Positions 37,088 to 46,737 of a stretch of 64,000 nt of DNA are shown one piece after another. This DNA comes from Saprospiraceae bacterium. GTDB taxonomy: Bacteria; Bacteroidota; Bacteroidia; Chitinophagales; Saprospiraceae. The DNA lies in NCBI GenBank assembly GCA_018057925.1, contig JAGPCT010000009.1, positions 39,924-103,923 on the forward strand, in the 5' to 3' direction. The notes beneath the pieces were generated by a model. The model saw only the letters and a list, made by a program, of their open reading frames with translations. It made no database searches and was not told where the DNA came from. The translations under genes were made by a program, and so were the position numbers. Numbering within the stretch: the first letter of the stretch is position 1; each line of letters opens with the position of its first letter.

Positions 37088-37711
37088 TTAATGTTTGTTG
37101 ATGAGGTTCATGGCACCACTTACGATATATTCACATGCTATTGCCATGACAATAAAACCCATTATCCTTGTTACAGCTTTCATACCTGCTTCGCCAAGGA
37201 GGCGGGCAATATAAGGTGCACTCAAAAGCATGATATAGATTATTAATCCTAATGTAAACAATACCCCAATGATGATACCTCTTTTGTCCCAACTATCGTG
37301 TATGGCGTATAAGCTAATTAAAAGAGATATGGAGCCGGGTCCTGACAGTAAGGGCATGGCTAATGGACTGAAACTGATATCTTCTTTGGTCTTTGCTTCG
37401 GCTTTTACTTTATCATTGATGGCTTCTGAGCGAATTACTTTACCGTTCAAAAGGCTATAACCACTATTGAGGATGACAAGACCTCCGGCAAGTCTTAATG
37501 CCGGAACAGAAATGCCAAAGAAACTTAGTATAAATGAGCCTCCAAGGAAAAAAACAAGACATATCATCGTGAAATAAAGACTGGTGTGGAGCGCAGTCCT
37601 ATTTCTCTCTTTGGTAGTGTAGCTATCCGTCATAGAGGTGTAAACCGGTAGTGCACCGATAGGATTAACTACAGAAAACAAAGAAGCCAGTACTGCAATA
37701 AATAGACTCAT
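37088..37711 (-). CDS. MarC family integral membrane protein
   Basis: The protein has 207 residues with six predicted membrane helices. Family pattern: FSVVNPIGALPVY near the N-terminus, GGSFILSFFGISVPALRLAGGLVI, and SFSPLAMPLLSGPGSISLLISL in the middle. MarC proteins were once linked to multiple antibiotic resistance, a role since withdrawn in E. coli; true function unknown. It lies 2 bp after cmk, and 12 bp before upp. Confidence 0.9.
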   Translation of the reverse strand: MSLFIAVLASLFSVVNPIGALPVYTSMTDSYTTKERNRTALHTSLYFTMICLVFFLGGSFILSFFGISVPALRLAGGLVILNSGYSLLNGKVIRSEAINDKVKAEAKTKEDISFSPLAMPLLSGPGSISLLISLYAIHDSWDKRGIIIGVLFTLGLIIYIMLLSAPYIARLLGEAGMKAVTRIMGFIVMAIACEYIVSGAMNLINKH

Positions 37712-37713
37712 AA

Positions 37714-38391
37714 TTATCTTGCCATGGTTATATATGCCAAGTCAAGTGCTTTTTTCAAGAGTTCTTCCTGACTCAAAAATGAGTTGTCCAGTAGGATTGC
37801 ATCTGATGCTTGAATCAACGGACTATCTGCCCTTGTTGAATCTATCCGATCTCTTTCTATAAAGTTTTTCTTGACAGATTCAAATGTACTAAAAATTTCT
37901 TTCTCGTCCAATTCTTTTTTTCGACGTGCAGTTCTTATGTCTAAATCACAGATTAAAAATAGTTTCAATTCGGCATCTTTTAATACCACAGTCCCAATGT
38001 CTCTACCGTCCATAACACAGCCTTTGTGGATAGCTTGTTCTTTTTGTATTTGGACCAATCTGGTTCTAATAGCTGAAATTGTAGCATAAAGGCTAACCTG
38101 GCCGGTGACTTCGACACTTCTTAATTCGTCTTCAAGCTGTTGGCCATTGAGATAAAGTTGGTCGGAGTTCCCTTTTCTTTTAAAGTGTATGTCTATGGTA
38201 GCCATTTCATGGTCAATTGCCGCCATATTGTCAGGAGAAATCCCTTTTTGCAAAAACATATAGGTGACAGCACGGTACATAGCACCGGAGTCGATGTAAA
38301 TATAGTCTAATTCGTTTGCTAATGACTTAGCAAGTGTGCTTTTTCCACAACCTGAGAAGCCGTCTATAGCAATGTTGATTTTCTTTTGCAA
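37714..38391 (-). CDS. cmk: cytidylate kinase
   Basis: The protein has 225 residues. P-loop GFSGCGKST (11-19), the NMP-binding DSGAMYRAVTYMFL block with the CMP kinase signature, the DGRDIGTVVL segment (CMP binding) and RDRIDSTRADSPL. It phosphorylates CMP and dCMP to the diphosphates. The only in-frame start that keeps the whole P-loop strand is TTG at 38391, preceded by a stop; no ATG is available. It is followed within 2 bp by marC. Confidence 0.95.
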   Translation of the reverse strand: MQKKINIAIDGFSGCGKSTLAKSLANELDYIYIDSGAMYRAVTYMFLQKGISPDNMAAIDHEMATIDIHFKRKGNSDQLYLNGQQLEDELRSVEVTGQVSLYATISAIRTRLVQIQKEQAIHKGCVMDGRDIGTVVLKDAELKLFLICDLDIRTARRKKELDEKEIFSTFESVKKNFIERDRIDSTRADSPLIQASDAILLDNSFLSQEELLKKALDLAYITMAR

Positions 38392-38442
38392 AACGGTAGA
38401 ATAAAAAAATAAGCTGATTGGCGGTCAGCTTATATGTTTTAA

Positions 38443-38664
38443 TTAATATTCGTCTTCATTAAATAAGAAGTCATCTCTTCGTGGATAATCAGGCCAAACG
38501 TCTTCAATCCCTTCAAACATTTCGCCTTCTTCTTCCATTTCTTGCAAATTTTCAATTACTTCCAAAGGCGCACCTGAACGAATTGCAAAGTCTATTAACT
38601 CGTCGCGTGTTGCAGGCCAAGGAGCATCTTCAAGATGGTGAGCCAATTCTAGTGTCCAATACAT
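38443..38664 (-). CDS. DUF2795 family small protein
   Basis: The protein has 73 residues and is very acidic. It starts with MYWTLELAHHLEDAPWPATRDELIDFAIR, the DUF2795 core that spans most of the chain, and ends in a negatively charged tail (DDFLFNEDEY). The family is common in Bacteroidota next to queA and translation or nucleotide genes; function unknown. It lies 38 bp after queA and 51 bp before cmk, on the same strand. Confidence 0.85.
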   Translation of the reverse strand: MYWTLELAHHLEDAPWPATRDELIDFAIRSGAPLEVIENLQEMEEEGEMFEGIEDVWPDYPRRDDFLFNEDEY

Positions 38665-38702
38665 ATTTAAGGTTTTACTAGTTGAGGTTAATTATATTTT
38701 AT

Positions 38703-39767
38703 TTAGATTATTAACATTGCGTCTCCGTATGAATAGAAGTTGTAATCATTCTTGATAGCTTCTTGATATGCATCCATGATTAATTCATAGCCTCCGAAGG
38801 CACAAATCATTATGATAAGGCTTGATTTCGGCAGGTGAAAGTTGGTAAGCATTGAATCTGCGATGCTAAAAGGATAGGGTGGAAAAATAAATTTATTGGT
38901 CCATCCTTCGGCGGCTTTTAGCATACCTTCAGCGGAGACTGCTGATTCAATTGAGCGCATCGATGTGGTGCCAATTGCACATACACGATGTTTTTCAAGT
39001 TTTGCCTTATTGACTTTGTCTGCAGCAATATCGGATATTTTAAAATATTCAGCTTCCATCTTATGTTTGCTGAGATCTTCTACATCAATGCTTCTAAAGG
39101 TTCCCAAGCCAATGTGTAAGGTCAATTCAGCGAAGTCCACACCTTTTATTTCTAAGCGTTTTAATAGGTCTTTACTAAAGTGAAGTCCGGCCGTAGGGGC
39201 TGCAACAGCTCCTATAGACTTGGCATAGACTGTTTGATACCTCTCTTTATCCAAGTCATTGGCATTGCGGTTGATATATTTTGGAAGTGGTGTATTCCCC
39301 AATTGGTCCAAAATTTTCATAAAGGCTTCTGAATCACCGTCGTAGAAAAATCGTATGGTTCTTCCGCGAGATGTCGTATTGTCAACAACTTCGGCAACCA
39401 ATACTTCATTTCCCTTGGCATCATTGAAATAAAGCTTATTGCCTACTCTTATTTTTCTGGCGGGATCTACCAAGACATCCCACAATTTCATTTCACTGTT
39501 TAACTCGCGAAGTAAAAAGACTTCAATGGTAGCTCCTGTTTTTTCTTTCTTTCCATATAATCGAGCCGGGAAGACTTTCGTGTCATTTCTAATCATGACA
39601 TCGCCAGCATCAAAATAATCAAGAACATCTTTGAATACTTTATGCTCAATCTTTCCGGTATCTTTGTGAACAACCATTAATTTAGCTAATTCACGTTGTT
39701 CAGAAGGAAACTGAGCAATTTTGTTTTTTGGTAGATCAAAATTGAAGTTTGAAAGTTTGTATCTCAT
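38703..39767 (-). CDS. queA: tRNA preQ1(34) S-adenosylmethionine ribosyltransferase-isomerase
   Basis: The protein has 354 residues, the usual length. Conserved blocks: [68 protein letters not shown] and the C-terminal [16 protein letters not shown]. It moves the ribosyl part of SAM to preQ1 in the anticodon wobble position during queuosine synthesis. The first gene of the run queA-DUF2795-cmk-marC-upp. A 286-bp spacer lies upstream. Confidence 0.95.
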   Translation of the reverse strand: MRYKLSNFNFDLPKNKIAQFPSEQRELAKLMVVHKDTGKIEHKVFKDVLDYFDAGDVMIRNDTKVFPARLYGKKEKTGATIEVFLLRELNSEMKLWDVLVDPARKIRVGNKLYFNDAKGNEVLVAEVVDNTTSRGRTIRFFYDGDSEAFMKILDQLGNTPLPKYINRNANDLDKERYQTVYAKSIGAVAAPTAGLHFSKDLLKRLEIKGVDFAELTLHIGLGTFRSIDVEDLSKHKMEAEYFKISDIAADKVNKAKLEKHRVCAIGTTSMRSIESAVSAEGMLKAAEGWTNKFIFPPYPFSIADSMLTNFHLPKSSLIIMICAFGGYELIMDAYQEAIKNDYNFYSYGDAMLII

Positions 39768-40065
39768 AATTAATAATTTCTATCAGCCTATTTTGAGCGC
39801 AAAAATAATTTTTTTAAACAATTCATTTGTTTTATTTTTTCCAACACCCCATTTTGGCACTTTTTTAAATGGTTAAATAATAACTAAGGTGATTAACACA
39901 AATTGGACTCAAACTGTTGCATTTTCATTATAAATTATCTTTTATTGCACAATTAACAGTCATTATAATGATTAAAAATGTTGTTTTTTGCATCAATAAG
40001 CTAGGTCGATGTCCTTGTAAATATGTTATTTCATATAGTTTATTATTTTACATTTGTGCACTTAT

Positions 40066-41961
40066 ATGAAAAAGGTTGTTTTTATTACATATTTATTTTT
40101 TTTTATTCAAATTTACGGCTTTACCCAGACTATGAATTTGGAGTTGGCTGAATTTACCATTACATCTTCTTTTAATAGGCCGCCGTCATCTTCCTCATTT
40201 ATCTTAAAACACCAAGCGGATTCTAACAATCTACTTGTAGAAAAGTCTGTAGCTGAAGTTTTGCAAAATGATGGTGTTTATCTGAAGGCTTATAATAGTG
40301 GTGGATTAGTTACTATGGGGAATAGAGGATTTGGCGCAAGCAGTACCAAGATATTTTGGAACGGTTTTCTATTGAATAGTCCGCTAAATGGGACTTTTGA
40401 CCTTAACTTACAAGGCATCTATCCCACCTCCACAGAGGTTATCTTTAATAAATCCAATAGTCCCGTAGAAGGGAATATTTCCGGAGCCGGTGGAAGTGTA
40501 TGGATTAATGAAGTTATCCCTTCGGGTAAAGAGACTTTACGAGGAGCCTTCTCAATCGGTTCTTTTTCTACATATAAGGGTAATGTCGGTTATACATTAA
40601 AGAGAAATAAATTTACCAATAACTTTCAAATTGGATACATATCGGCTAAGAATGATTATTGGTATAGACCTGTAACCGGTTTTAATCCAAATAAAGAGAG
40701 ACTCCAAAACGCCGATATTAGACAGTTTAATGTTTCTAATGCGACAGATATACGCTTAAATAAGTCTAAATTTGAAGTGCGCCTTCATTACAGCAATTCA
40801 GCTCGAGGCATCCCCCCTCCAATTACCGCCAATGGCCCGGTATCCTTCCAGACTGATCAGTCATTCAAAGGTGGCCTGGCTTGGATTACTTATATAAATG
40901 CCCAAAGTGTAGTTTCCTTCAATACAGCTGTGTTGTACGATATTTTGAACTATTTTCCGGTAAGGAGTATTGCCTCTTCTTTGAATTATCACGTTACTTC
41001 TTTACCATTTTCTTTACGTTGGGAGTATCGACGTTGGAAACACAAATTAAATGTTCACCTTAATCAGACGTACTATCATGTGCAAAGCTCTGAAGTTACA
41101 GCACCCGATGAATTTTTGCATATTGGAACGATTGAATTGCAAAAAGACGAGCCGGGTTGGCTTGATTATGGATTGAATGTTCAACAAATGATTCGAAATG
41201 GCAATAGCATAAAGCCTTCCTTCCGACTTTTTGGCGGAACAAAGCTTGGTACTGACTTGAAGTGGACACTTTCCTATGCCGAAACCCACCAAATGCCTAC
41301 CATGAATGATCGTTATTGGCCGCTATCAGGAAATCCGCAATTAAAATATGAAACCAATAAGTCTATTGAGTTGGGAATTTATTTTAAAAAGAAAATACAT
41401 AGTAATTGGAATTTATCATCTTCTCTGGCTTTATTTAACAATGTAGTAGATGATTGGATAGGATGGATCCAGGTGAATGGAGACTTTTGGAGACCATTTA
41501 ATGTGCAAAAAGTTCGTTCTCAGGGTATTGACTTTCACAATACATGGAAATGGAATATCCGACCTGATTTGGCACTTGAATTGAACTATAATCTAAATAT
41601 TGCCAATCCAATTGTTTTGAAAAAATACTTAGGCAATCCGGCTCAGGTCGGAAAACGATTGATTTATGTTCCTATAAGCCAACAAGCCATTACGCTTCCT
41701 ATAATTTTTCGGTCATTTACTTTGAAACCTTCTTGGAGACATGTTTCATCCAGATATACTACTGCTGATAATTCGGAGGATTATGCGTTAGAATCCTTTG
41801 CTTTGTTTGATGTTGAAGGATATTATCGACTTTGCTTTAAGCAAATTAAAACCAATATGATGGTAAAAATTGAAAATGTATTCAACCGACCTTATGAAAT
41901 GATTGCATATAGACCTATGCCGGGAAGATACATAGAAATCGGATTTGGATTTGGACTTTAA
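40066..41961 (+). CDS. TonB-dependent outer-membrane receptor
   Basis: I start at the ATG at 40066; the frame extends to a TTG at 40054. The 631-residue protein has a signal peptide ending near GFTQ. The plug domain follows (about 35-145), with VAEVLQNDGVYLKAYNSGGLVTMGNRGFGASSTKIFWNGFLLNSP: an RG-F-like box as in the BtuB/FepA class. The barrel ends in YIEIGFGFGL, a weak terminal aromatic. Ligand not determinable; I looked for a cobalamin riboswitch upstream and found none. A MITE-like hairpin lies directly after the stop codon. It has no TonB-linked partner gene next to it. Confidence 0.85.
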   Translation: MKKVVFITYLFFFIQIYGFTQTMNLELAEFTITSSFNRPPSSSSFILKHQADSNNLLVEKSVAEVLQNDGVYLKAYNSGGLVTMGNRGFGASSTKIFWNGFLLNSPLNGTFDLNLQGIYPTSTEVIFNKSNSPVEGNISGAGGSVWINEVIPSGKETLRGAFSIGSFSTYKGNVGYTLKRNKFTNNFQIGYISAKNDYWYRPVTGFNPNKERLQNADIRQFNVSNATDIRLNKSKFEVRLHYSNSARGIPPPITANGPVSFQTDQSFKGGLAWITYINAQSVVSFNTAVLYDILNYFPVRSIASSLNYHVTSLPFSLRWEYRRWKHKLNVHLNQTYYHVQSSEVTAPDEFLHIGTIELQKDEPGWLDYGLNVQQMIRNGNSIKPSFRLFGGTKLGTDLKWTLSYAETHQMPTMNDRYWPLSGNPQLKYETNKSIELGIYFKKKIHSNWNLSSSLALFNNVVDDWIGWIQVNGDFWRPFNVQKVRSQGIDFHNTWKWNIRPDLALELNYNLNIANPIVLKKYLGNPAQVGKRLIYVPISQQAITLPIIFRSFTLKPSWRHVSSRYTTADNSEDYALESFALFDVEGYYRLCFKQIKTNMMVKIENVFNRPYEMIAYRPMPGRYIEIGFGFGL

Positions 41962-41964
41962 CCT

Positions 41965-42067
41965 ATACTAATCATATTTGAAATTGACCATTACTTGTTT
42001 TTGACCACCTTTAGGGGGCTGGGGGTAACAAAAATAAGTAATGGTCATAATTAAGTCCGATTGGTAT
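41965..42067. mobile_element. MITE-like hairpin element, 103 bp
   Basis: Two 38-bp arms (41965-42002 and 42030-42067) form an imperfect terminal inverted repeat with 29 of 38 matching positions. The inner 17 bp (41986-42002 with 42030-42046) are nearly perfect. The outer ends are ATACTAAT and ATTGGTAT. A GC-richer loop contains CACCTTTAGGGGGCTGGGGG. There is no ORF. Copy A of the dispersed repeat at 9595 starts with the same ATACCAAT plus a similar CCAATTACTT, so it may be a decayed relative. The hairpin could also serve as terminator for the receptor gene. Confidence 0.55.
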
Positions 42068-42141
42068 ATAAATAGAGTTAAAAGCTATCAGTTAAACTAT
42101 TTTTATTCTTCCTTGTTCCCGTTGCGTATAAAAGAGATAGT

Positions 42142-43728
42142 ATGTGTTGTCAAAAATTGCCATTTGAAAAAGTACAACAATTAAGCACTTTTGATAAGTT
42201 GTTTGCTAATAATCAATCCCTCTTTGAAGAATTAATTCCATGGAAAACTGAAATGAAATCTATTAAAATGGTTATCTCCGATCGACAGAAAAAGCCATTT
42301 GACAGAAAGTTAATACACGAAATTCTAACAAGACAATATAATAGTTTAAATATAAATGGACGCAATGATTTGATTGATAGTTTGTTAGATGATAGTACTT
42401 ATGCAATGGTAACTGCTCATCAACCATACTTATTTGGTGGACCATTGTATTTTATAACGAAGATAATATCGGCAATCAAGTTGGCGCAGCAGGCTAAGGA
42501 TGCCTTTCCTGATTATAATTTCGTACCCATATTTTATATTGGAGGCGAAGATCATGATTTGGAAGAATGCAATAATACAACCATTTTTCAGAAAAAAATT
42601 CTTTGGAATACTCAACAATCAGGTCCAATAGGTAGGATGACCACAGATGATATAGATGCTGCAATTGAAGAATTATGTGGTATAATGGGAAAAAATGAAC
42701 ATGCAGAGAAATTGAGCAAATTAATTCGAACTGCATATCGCCCGGGACGGACGGTTAATGAAGCAATGACCCATTTTATAAATGAATTTTTAGTAGATTA
42801 TCCACTTCTTATTCTGAATGCTGACGACATAAATGGAAAAAAAGCCTTTAGAAAGATAATCCATCAGGAAGTAATAGAAGGTATTGCGGAACCGCTTATT
42901 GTGCGGCAACAAGAGAAGATGAAAGAGCTTGGGTTAAAGCCTCAGGCTTTTGTAAGGCCAATCAACTTTTTCTATTTATCTAAGTATGGGCGGAATCGTA
43001 TTGAAAGAAAAGGTGATAGATATGAAATCGTTCAGACGGATATTTCATTTTCAGCAGTTGAAATGGAGAAAGAAATTGAAGATAATCCCGATAGATTTAG
43101 TCCCAATGTCATTATGAGGCCAATCTATCAAGACTTTTTACTCCCAACAGTGGCTTATATCGGAGGGGGAGGAGAGTTGGCGTATTGGGCGGATCGGAAG
43201 CTGTTGTTCGAGGTATTTGACATTACGATGCCTTTGCTGGTAAGAAGGGATAGCTTTGTAATAGTGGATCAGACATCGTTAAAAAAGTTGGAAAAAATCA
43301 ATATTTCAATCAAAGAACTTTTTAAAGATGAAAATGAACTAAAGTCAGGGTTTTTAGCCTCTCAGACAGAAGTTTCATTATCATTTGGCAGTGAAACTAA
43401 GGCTTTGGCAAAAGTTATTGCCGATATTCAAGATAAAGTGCAACAGGTAGATCCTACATTAAAGGGATTTGTCGGGTCAGAGACAGCTACGTTTTTTAAA
43501 ACACTTTCCCATATTGAAGCGAGAGTCCGTAAAGCATTGTCCGGAAAACATGAGATTGAACTTCAACAACTACATAGTCTTCATCAGAAGTTTTTTCCTA
43601 ACAATGGACTCCAGGAAAGAGTCGAAAGTTTTTTAAGTTTTTATGTTATGAATGGAAAAGAAATAATTGAAAAACTGATAGAGTGCAGTGATCCATTGGA
43701 TTTTAATTTTAAAATAGTCGAATCATAA
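42142..43728 (+). CDS. bshC: bacillithiol biosynthesis cysteine-adding enzyme BshC
   Basis: The protein has 528 residues, the normal length. Diagnostic blocks are AHQPYLFGGP (92-101), FYIGGEDHDLEE (131-142), the EKMKELGLKPQAFVRPINFFYL segment and AYIGGGGELAYWADRK. The C-terminal part is a long helical region with a KGFVGSETATFFKTLSHIE stretch. It adds cysteine to GlcN-malate, the last step of bacillithiol synthesis. BshA and BshB are outside the window. The YpdA-type reductase at 6810 is the matching recycling enzyme. Confidence 0.95.
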   Translation: MCCQKLPFEKVQQLSTFDKLFANNQSLFEELIPWKTEMKSIKMVISDRQKKPFDRKLIHEILTRQYNSLNINGRNDLIDSLLDDSTYAMVTAHQPYLFGGPLYFITKIISAIKLAQQAKDAFPDYNFVPIFYIGGEDHDLEECNNTTIFQKKILWNTQQSGPIGRMTTDDIDAAIEELCGIMGKNEHAEKLSKLIRTAYRPGRTVNEAMTHFINEFLVDYPLLILNADDINGKKAFRKIIHQEVIEGIAEPLIVRQQEKMKELGLKPQAFVRPINFFYLSKYGRNRIERKGDRYEIVQTDISFSAVEMEKEIEDNPDRFSPNVIMRPIYQDFLLPTVAYIGGGGELAYWADRKLLFEVFDITMPLLVRRDSFVIVDQTSLKKLEKINISIKELFKDENELKSGFLASQTEVSLSFGSETKALAKVIADIQDKVQQVDPTLKGFVGSETATFFKTLSHIEARVRKALSGKHEIELQQLHSLHQKFFPNNGLQERVESFLSFYVMNGKEIIEKLIECSDPLDFNFKIVES

Positions 43729-43836
43729 GGACTCCATTTCAAAAGCAGAAGTCATTCAACCATAATATTTTGAAAATTAGTTAAGGAGTTGATAAATATT
43801 TATATTATATATAAATTAAATCAATAATGTGTAAAA

Positions 43837-44688
43837 TTATTTCACTCCAAGAATACTCAGCATATTTTCCAAAGTAGCTTTCAGGTCTTTTCTATTGACG
43901 ATGGTATCTAAGAAGCCATTTTCAAGGGTTGACTCAGCTGTTTGAAAGCCTTCGGGCAGGTCTCTTTTTATAGTTTCTCTAATTACACGTGGGCCGGCAA
44001 AGCCAATCAATGCTTTAGGTTCGGCAATATTTAGGTCTCCTAACATAGCGAAAGAAGCCGTAACGCCACCTGTAGTTGGGTCAGTCATGAGTGAGATATA
44101 AGGGAGTCCTTCATTGGAGAGCATTGTTAGCATAGCGGAAGTTTTAGCGAGCTGCATTAGAGAGAAAGCAGATTCCATCATACGTGCTCCACCGCTTTTG
44201 GAGATAATCAACAACGCGGTTCGGTGTTTTATGCTGTATTCAATGGCTAAAGCTATTTTTTCTCCTACCACAGAACCCATAGACCCGCCAATAAAGGCAA
44301 AGTCCATACATGCTATGGTTAAAGGTATATTAAATTCGCCTACATGCCCTGTTGCTACAGATAAGGCGTCAATAAGTTTGGTTTTTTTCTGAGCTTCAAC
44401 AAGGCGGTCTTTATAAGGTTTTAAGTCAACAAAGTTTAGAAAATCTTCCGATTCTATATTGTTAAAGAGGATAGAATAGCCCGGGTTGAGAATAATTGAA
44501 AAGTACTCTTTAGAGCCAATACGGGCGTGATAGTCGCATTTCGGACATTTGTAGAAGTTTTCCCTAAACTCCTTCATAGTACTCGCCTCCTTGCATTCTT
44601 TACACTTGTACCATAAGCCGTCGGGAGCTTCTTTTTTGTTTTTGGTCGTGGTTTGAATACCTTCTTTTAATCTCTTGAACCAGCTCAT
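43837..44688 (-). CDS. accD: acetyl-CoA carboxylase, carboxyltransferase subunit beta
   Basis: The protein has 283 residues. The N-terminal zinc ribbon has two CxxC knuckles (WYKCKECKE and YKCPKCDY). The crotonase-like core follows with AIEYSIKHRTALLIISKSGGARMMES, then LMTDPTTGGVTASFAMLGD and FAGPRVIRETIKRDLPEGFQTAE. It transfers the carboxyl group from biotin to acetyl-CoA with AccA, making malonyl-CoA for fatty acids. It is alone and convergent with bshC. Confidence 0.95.
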   Translation of the reverse strand: MSWFKRLKEGIQTTTKNKKEAPDGLWYKCKECKEASTMKEFRENFYKCPKCDYHARIGSKEYFSIILNPGYSILFNNIESEDFLNFVDLKPYKDRLVEAQKKTKLIDALSVATGHVGEFNIPLTIACMDFAFIGGSMGSVVGEKIALAIEYSIKHRTALLIISKSGGARMMESAFSLMQLAKTSAMLTMLSNEGLPYISLMTDPTTGGVTASFAMLGDLNIAEPKALIGFAGPRVIRETIKRDLPEGFQTAESTLENGFLDTIVNRKDLKATLENMLSILGVK

Positions 44689-44940
44689 ATCCTTTTAATC
44701 GTAATACAGTAGTTAGGTTTAATGTGTTGCCTTAGGACGAATAATTAATTATTTTATCCATTTAATGGGCAAAAATACGATTATTTTAACAAAACCCGAT
44801 GATTGTATTTTTGATAGCAGATATAGTTGTAAAAAATTGTTCTATGCTATACGTCCGTTTTTTTGTTGTAGGTGTATCAGTGTGCATGTGGATGTTCGTG
44901 TATTTTTCTAAATAAATGAGAATTAGATTATATTTACAGC
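44689..44940. other. spacer between accD and dapB
   Basis: A divergent spacer of 252 bp. TTTC and TATATTTA (44929-44936) with N20 between them resemble a Bacteroidota promoter, but the start codon of dapB is only 4 bp past it. If used, the transcript would have almost no leader. Confidence 0.35.
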
Positions 44941-45663
44941 ATGAGAGTTGCATTAATTGGTTACGGAAAAATGGGTCACACCATTGAGTCTATTTTGCTT
45001 GAAAGAGGGCATACGATATCTTACAAAGTATCGATTGACAACACAGAGACAATTCATCAAATCAATTTAGATAATACAGATGTTTGTATCGAATTTACTC
45101 ATCCTGGAGTGGCGTTTGATAATATCAGCCTTTTATCAGATAATGGGCTGCCAGTGGTATGTGGCACGACTGGATGGTATGATCGGCTGGAAGAGGCTAA
45201 AGCAATTGTATTAAAGAATAATACGGCTCTTGTTGTAGCATCTAATTTTAGTATTGGAGTTAATTTATTTTTTGAAGCAGCTAGAGATTTAGCAAGGTTA
45301 ATGCATGGACAGGATTATACCATTCGTATCAATGAATCCCATCATACTGAGAAGAAAGATGCACCCAGTGGGACAGCTATTACGCTGAGTGAAGAGGTCA
45401 GGAGTGTATATAATGAGTATTCCGGTTATCAGTTGAATAGGGATAGTGATCCATCCTTGTTGCCGATTTTTGCCTCCAGGATAGCGGATGTACCGGGCAC
45501 ACATGAACTCATCTTTAAAAGTGGAGTCGATGCAATAGTGTTGCAGCATGTCGCTTTCAATCGACAGGGATTTGCTCTCGGAGCCGTTGTTGCAGCTGAA
45601 TATATTTGGGATAAAAAGGGAATATTTTCCATCAGAGATATTTTGATGTCTGTGAAAGCTTGA
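44941..45663 (+). CDS. dapB: 4-hydroxy-tetrahydrodipicolinate reductase
   Basis: The protein has 240 residues. The NAD(P)-binding GYGKMGHTIE opens the chain, IEFTHPGVAFDNI and VVCGTTGWYD follow, and the catalytic ESHHTEKKDAPSGTAI block is intact, as is the preceding ASNFSIGVNLFFE. It reduces the DapA product in lysine and diaminopimelate synthesis. It is the only dap gene here. rnpB follows about 100 bp later. Confidence 0.95.
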   Translation: MRVALIGYGKMGHTIESILLERGHTISYKVSIDNTETIHQINLDNTDVCIEFTHPGVAFDNISLLSDNGLPVVCGTTGWYDRLEEAKAIVLKNNTALVVASNFSIGVNLFFEAARDLARLMHGQDYTIRINESHHTEKKDAPSGTAITLSEEVRSVYNEYSGYQLNRDSDPSLLPIFASRIADVPGTHELIFKSGVDAIVLQHVAFNRQGFALGAVVAAEYIWDKKGIFSIRDILMSVKA

Positions 45664-45757
45664 TTTTTTAGTTTTTACGATTATGGCTGATAGCCTCGAT
45701 TAACTTGTTTTTTAGACAGCAAGAACTTTTTTTGAGAATTAATTGTTGTAAGCACTA

Positions 45758-46138
45758 TTCCGACAATGTATTTCGTCGCGCACCATAATGATGGTGTGAG
45801 GAAAGTCCGGGCAACATAGAGCAGCGTACCACCTAACAGGTGGATTCCGATGTATTTCGGAAATAGAAAGTGTCACAGAAAAGATACCGCCTCATTCATT
45901 TGAATTGGGGTAAGGGTGAAAATGTGCGGTAAGAGCGCACACGATGGTATAGTAATATATCATTGCGACAAACCTTACGTGTTGAAATGTCAAGTATATC
46001 CAACCGCCTTAGTAAAGAGGCTAAATGTTGCTCGCATGAGTTGGAGGGGTAGGCAGTAAAGAACCGCTTGGTGACAATCGGTCAAGATAAATGACGAACT
46101 AAGTACAGAATCCGGCTTATTGCATTGTTGGTTTTTTT
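45758..46138 (+). ncRNA. rnpB: RNase P RNA (type A)
   Basis: The universal core is visible: GAGGAAAGTCCGGGC at about 45797, and the 3' partner AAATGAC...ACAGAATCCGGCTTAT at about 46089-46120. The P1 helix pairs CCGACAATG (45760-45768) with CATTGTTGG (46123-46131), followed by seven T residues, so P1 itself may serve as the terminator. The interior also has the CGCACCATAATGATGGTG stem and the GTAAAGAACC segment. The length of about 375 nt is normal. It processes the 5' ends of tRNAs. Confidence 0.93.
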
Positions 46139-46419
46139 GAAATATTGATAGAAACGAGATTATCTGTTTCTACAATTAAAAAAAGAGAAACACTCAATAT
46201 TACAGTGTTTCTCTTTTAATTTTAAGAATAAAATTCTAATACCGGTTTGCAAATTGGAGATGAAGCCGCTTTTTATCATCCCGAATTATCAGGATTGAAT
46301 AGAATTACAACTCTTCAACCTTGCATCCCTAAAAATATCGGGACTCAATATAAGCACTTCACCGGCTCTATTGCCAATTTGTTTGTAGGCAGAAGTAGCT
46401 CTCATCAAGCGATTTGTAT
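46139..46419. other. spacer between rnpB and the antitoxin gene
   Basis: It contains a 14-bp hairpin (46181-46217) and then a coding-like fragment: the minus strand reads LMRATSAYKQIGNRAGEVL and on to a stop at about 46294. I see no complete gene. The fragment could be the remains of a disrupted gene or of an insertion. Confidence 0.4.
46181..46217. terminator. hairpin terminator after rnpB
   Basis: A perfect 14-bp stem (AAAAGAGAAACACT at 46181-46194, AGTGTTTCTCTTTT at 46204-46217) with a 9-nt loop and T-rich ends on both strands. It could stop transcription from either side. Confidence 0.8.
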
Positions 46420-46737
46420 TCAGTTGGTCATTAATTCTACATTGAAATTTACTTTGGCTTTTAATGCTCCAAAAACTTTCAATATGGTTTCCATTGTTAC
46501 ATTAGTTGTGTTGTTTTCAAGTTTTGAAATTTGTGCACGTTGCACTCCAACCAACTTTCCAAGCTCTTCTTGCGTTAAATTTCGTTCAAGTCGGACTTTT
46601 CTTATCATTTCACCCAATACTTCTAATTGAAGCTCTTGTTCGTATTGAGTTCTCTTTTCAGTGCCAATTTTACCAATAAATTCGTCTTTTATTTGGTCGA
46701 AACTAAACATTTCTAATTCTTTATTTTTTGTTGCCAT
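46420..46737 (-). CDS. HigA-type antitoxin (XRE helix-turn-helix)
   Basis: I start at the ATG at 46737 (105 residues); an in-frame TTG gives 8 more residues. The C-terminal half is an HTH_3/XRE domain: MIRKVRLERNLTQEELGKLVGVQRAQISKLENN, then TMETILKVFGALKAKVNF. The N-terminal half is charged and should contact the toxin. It overlaps the toxin gene by 17 bp, with the toxin first, the HigBA order. Should neutralise the toxin and repress the operon. Confidence 0.85.
   Translation of the reverse strand: MATKNKELEMFSFDQIKDEFIGKIGTEKRTQYEQELQLEVLGEMIRKVRLERNLTQEELGKLVGVQRAQISKLENNTTNVTMETILKVFGALKAKVNFNVELMTN

Noticed and set aside
39768..40053. Possible cobalamin riboswitch before the TonB receptor
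   Set aside because: I looked for the conserved B12-box and the typical GCCACTG block and found neither.
46247..46630. Plus-strand 127-residue frame over the antitoxin gene
   Set aside because: Antisense reading of the antitoxin and its spacer; the minus-strand gene has clear domains.
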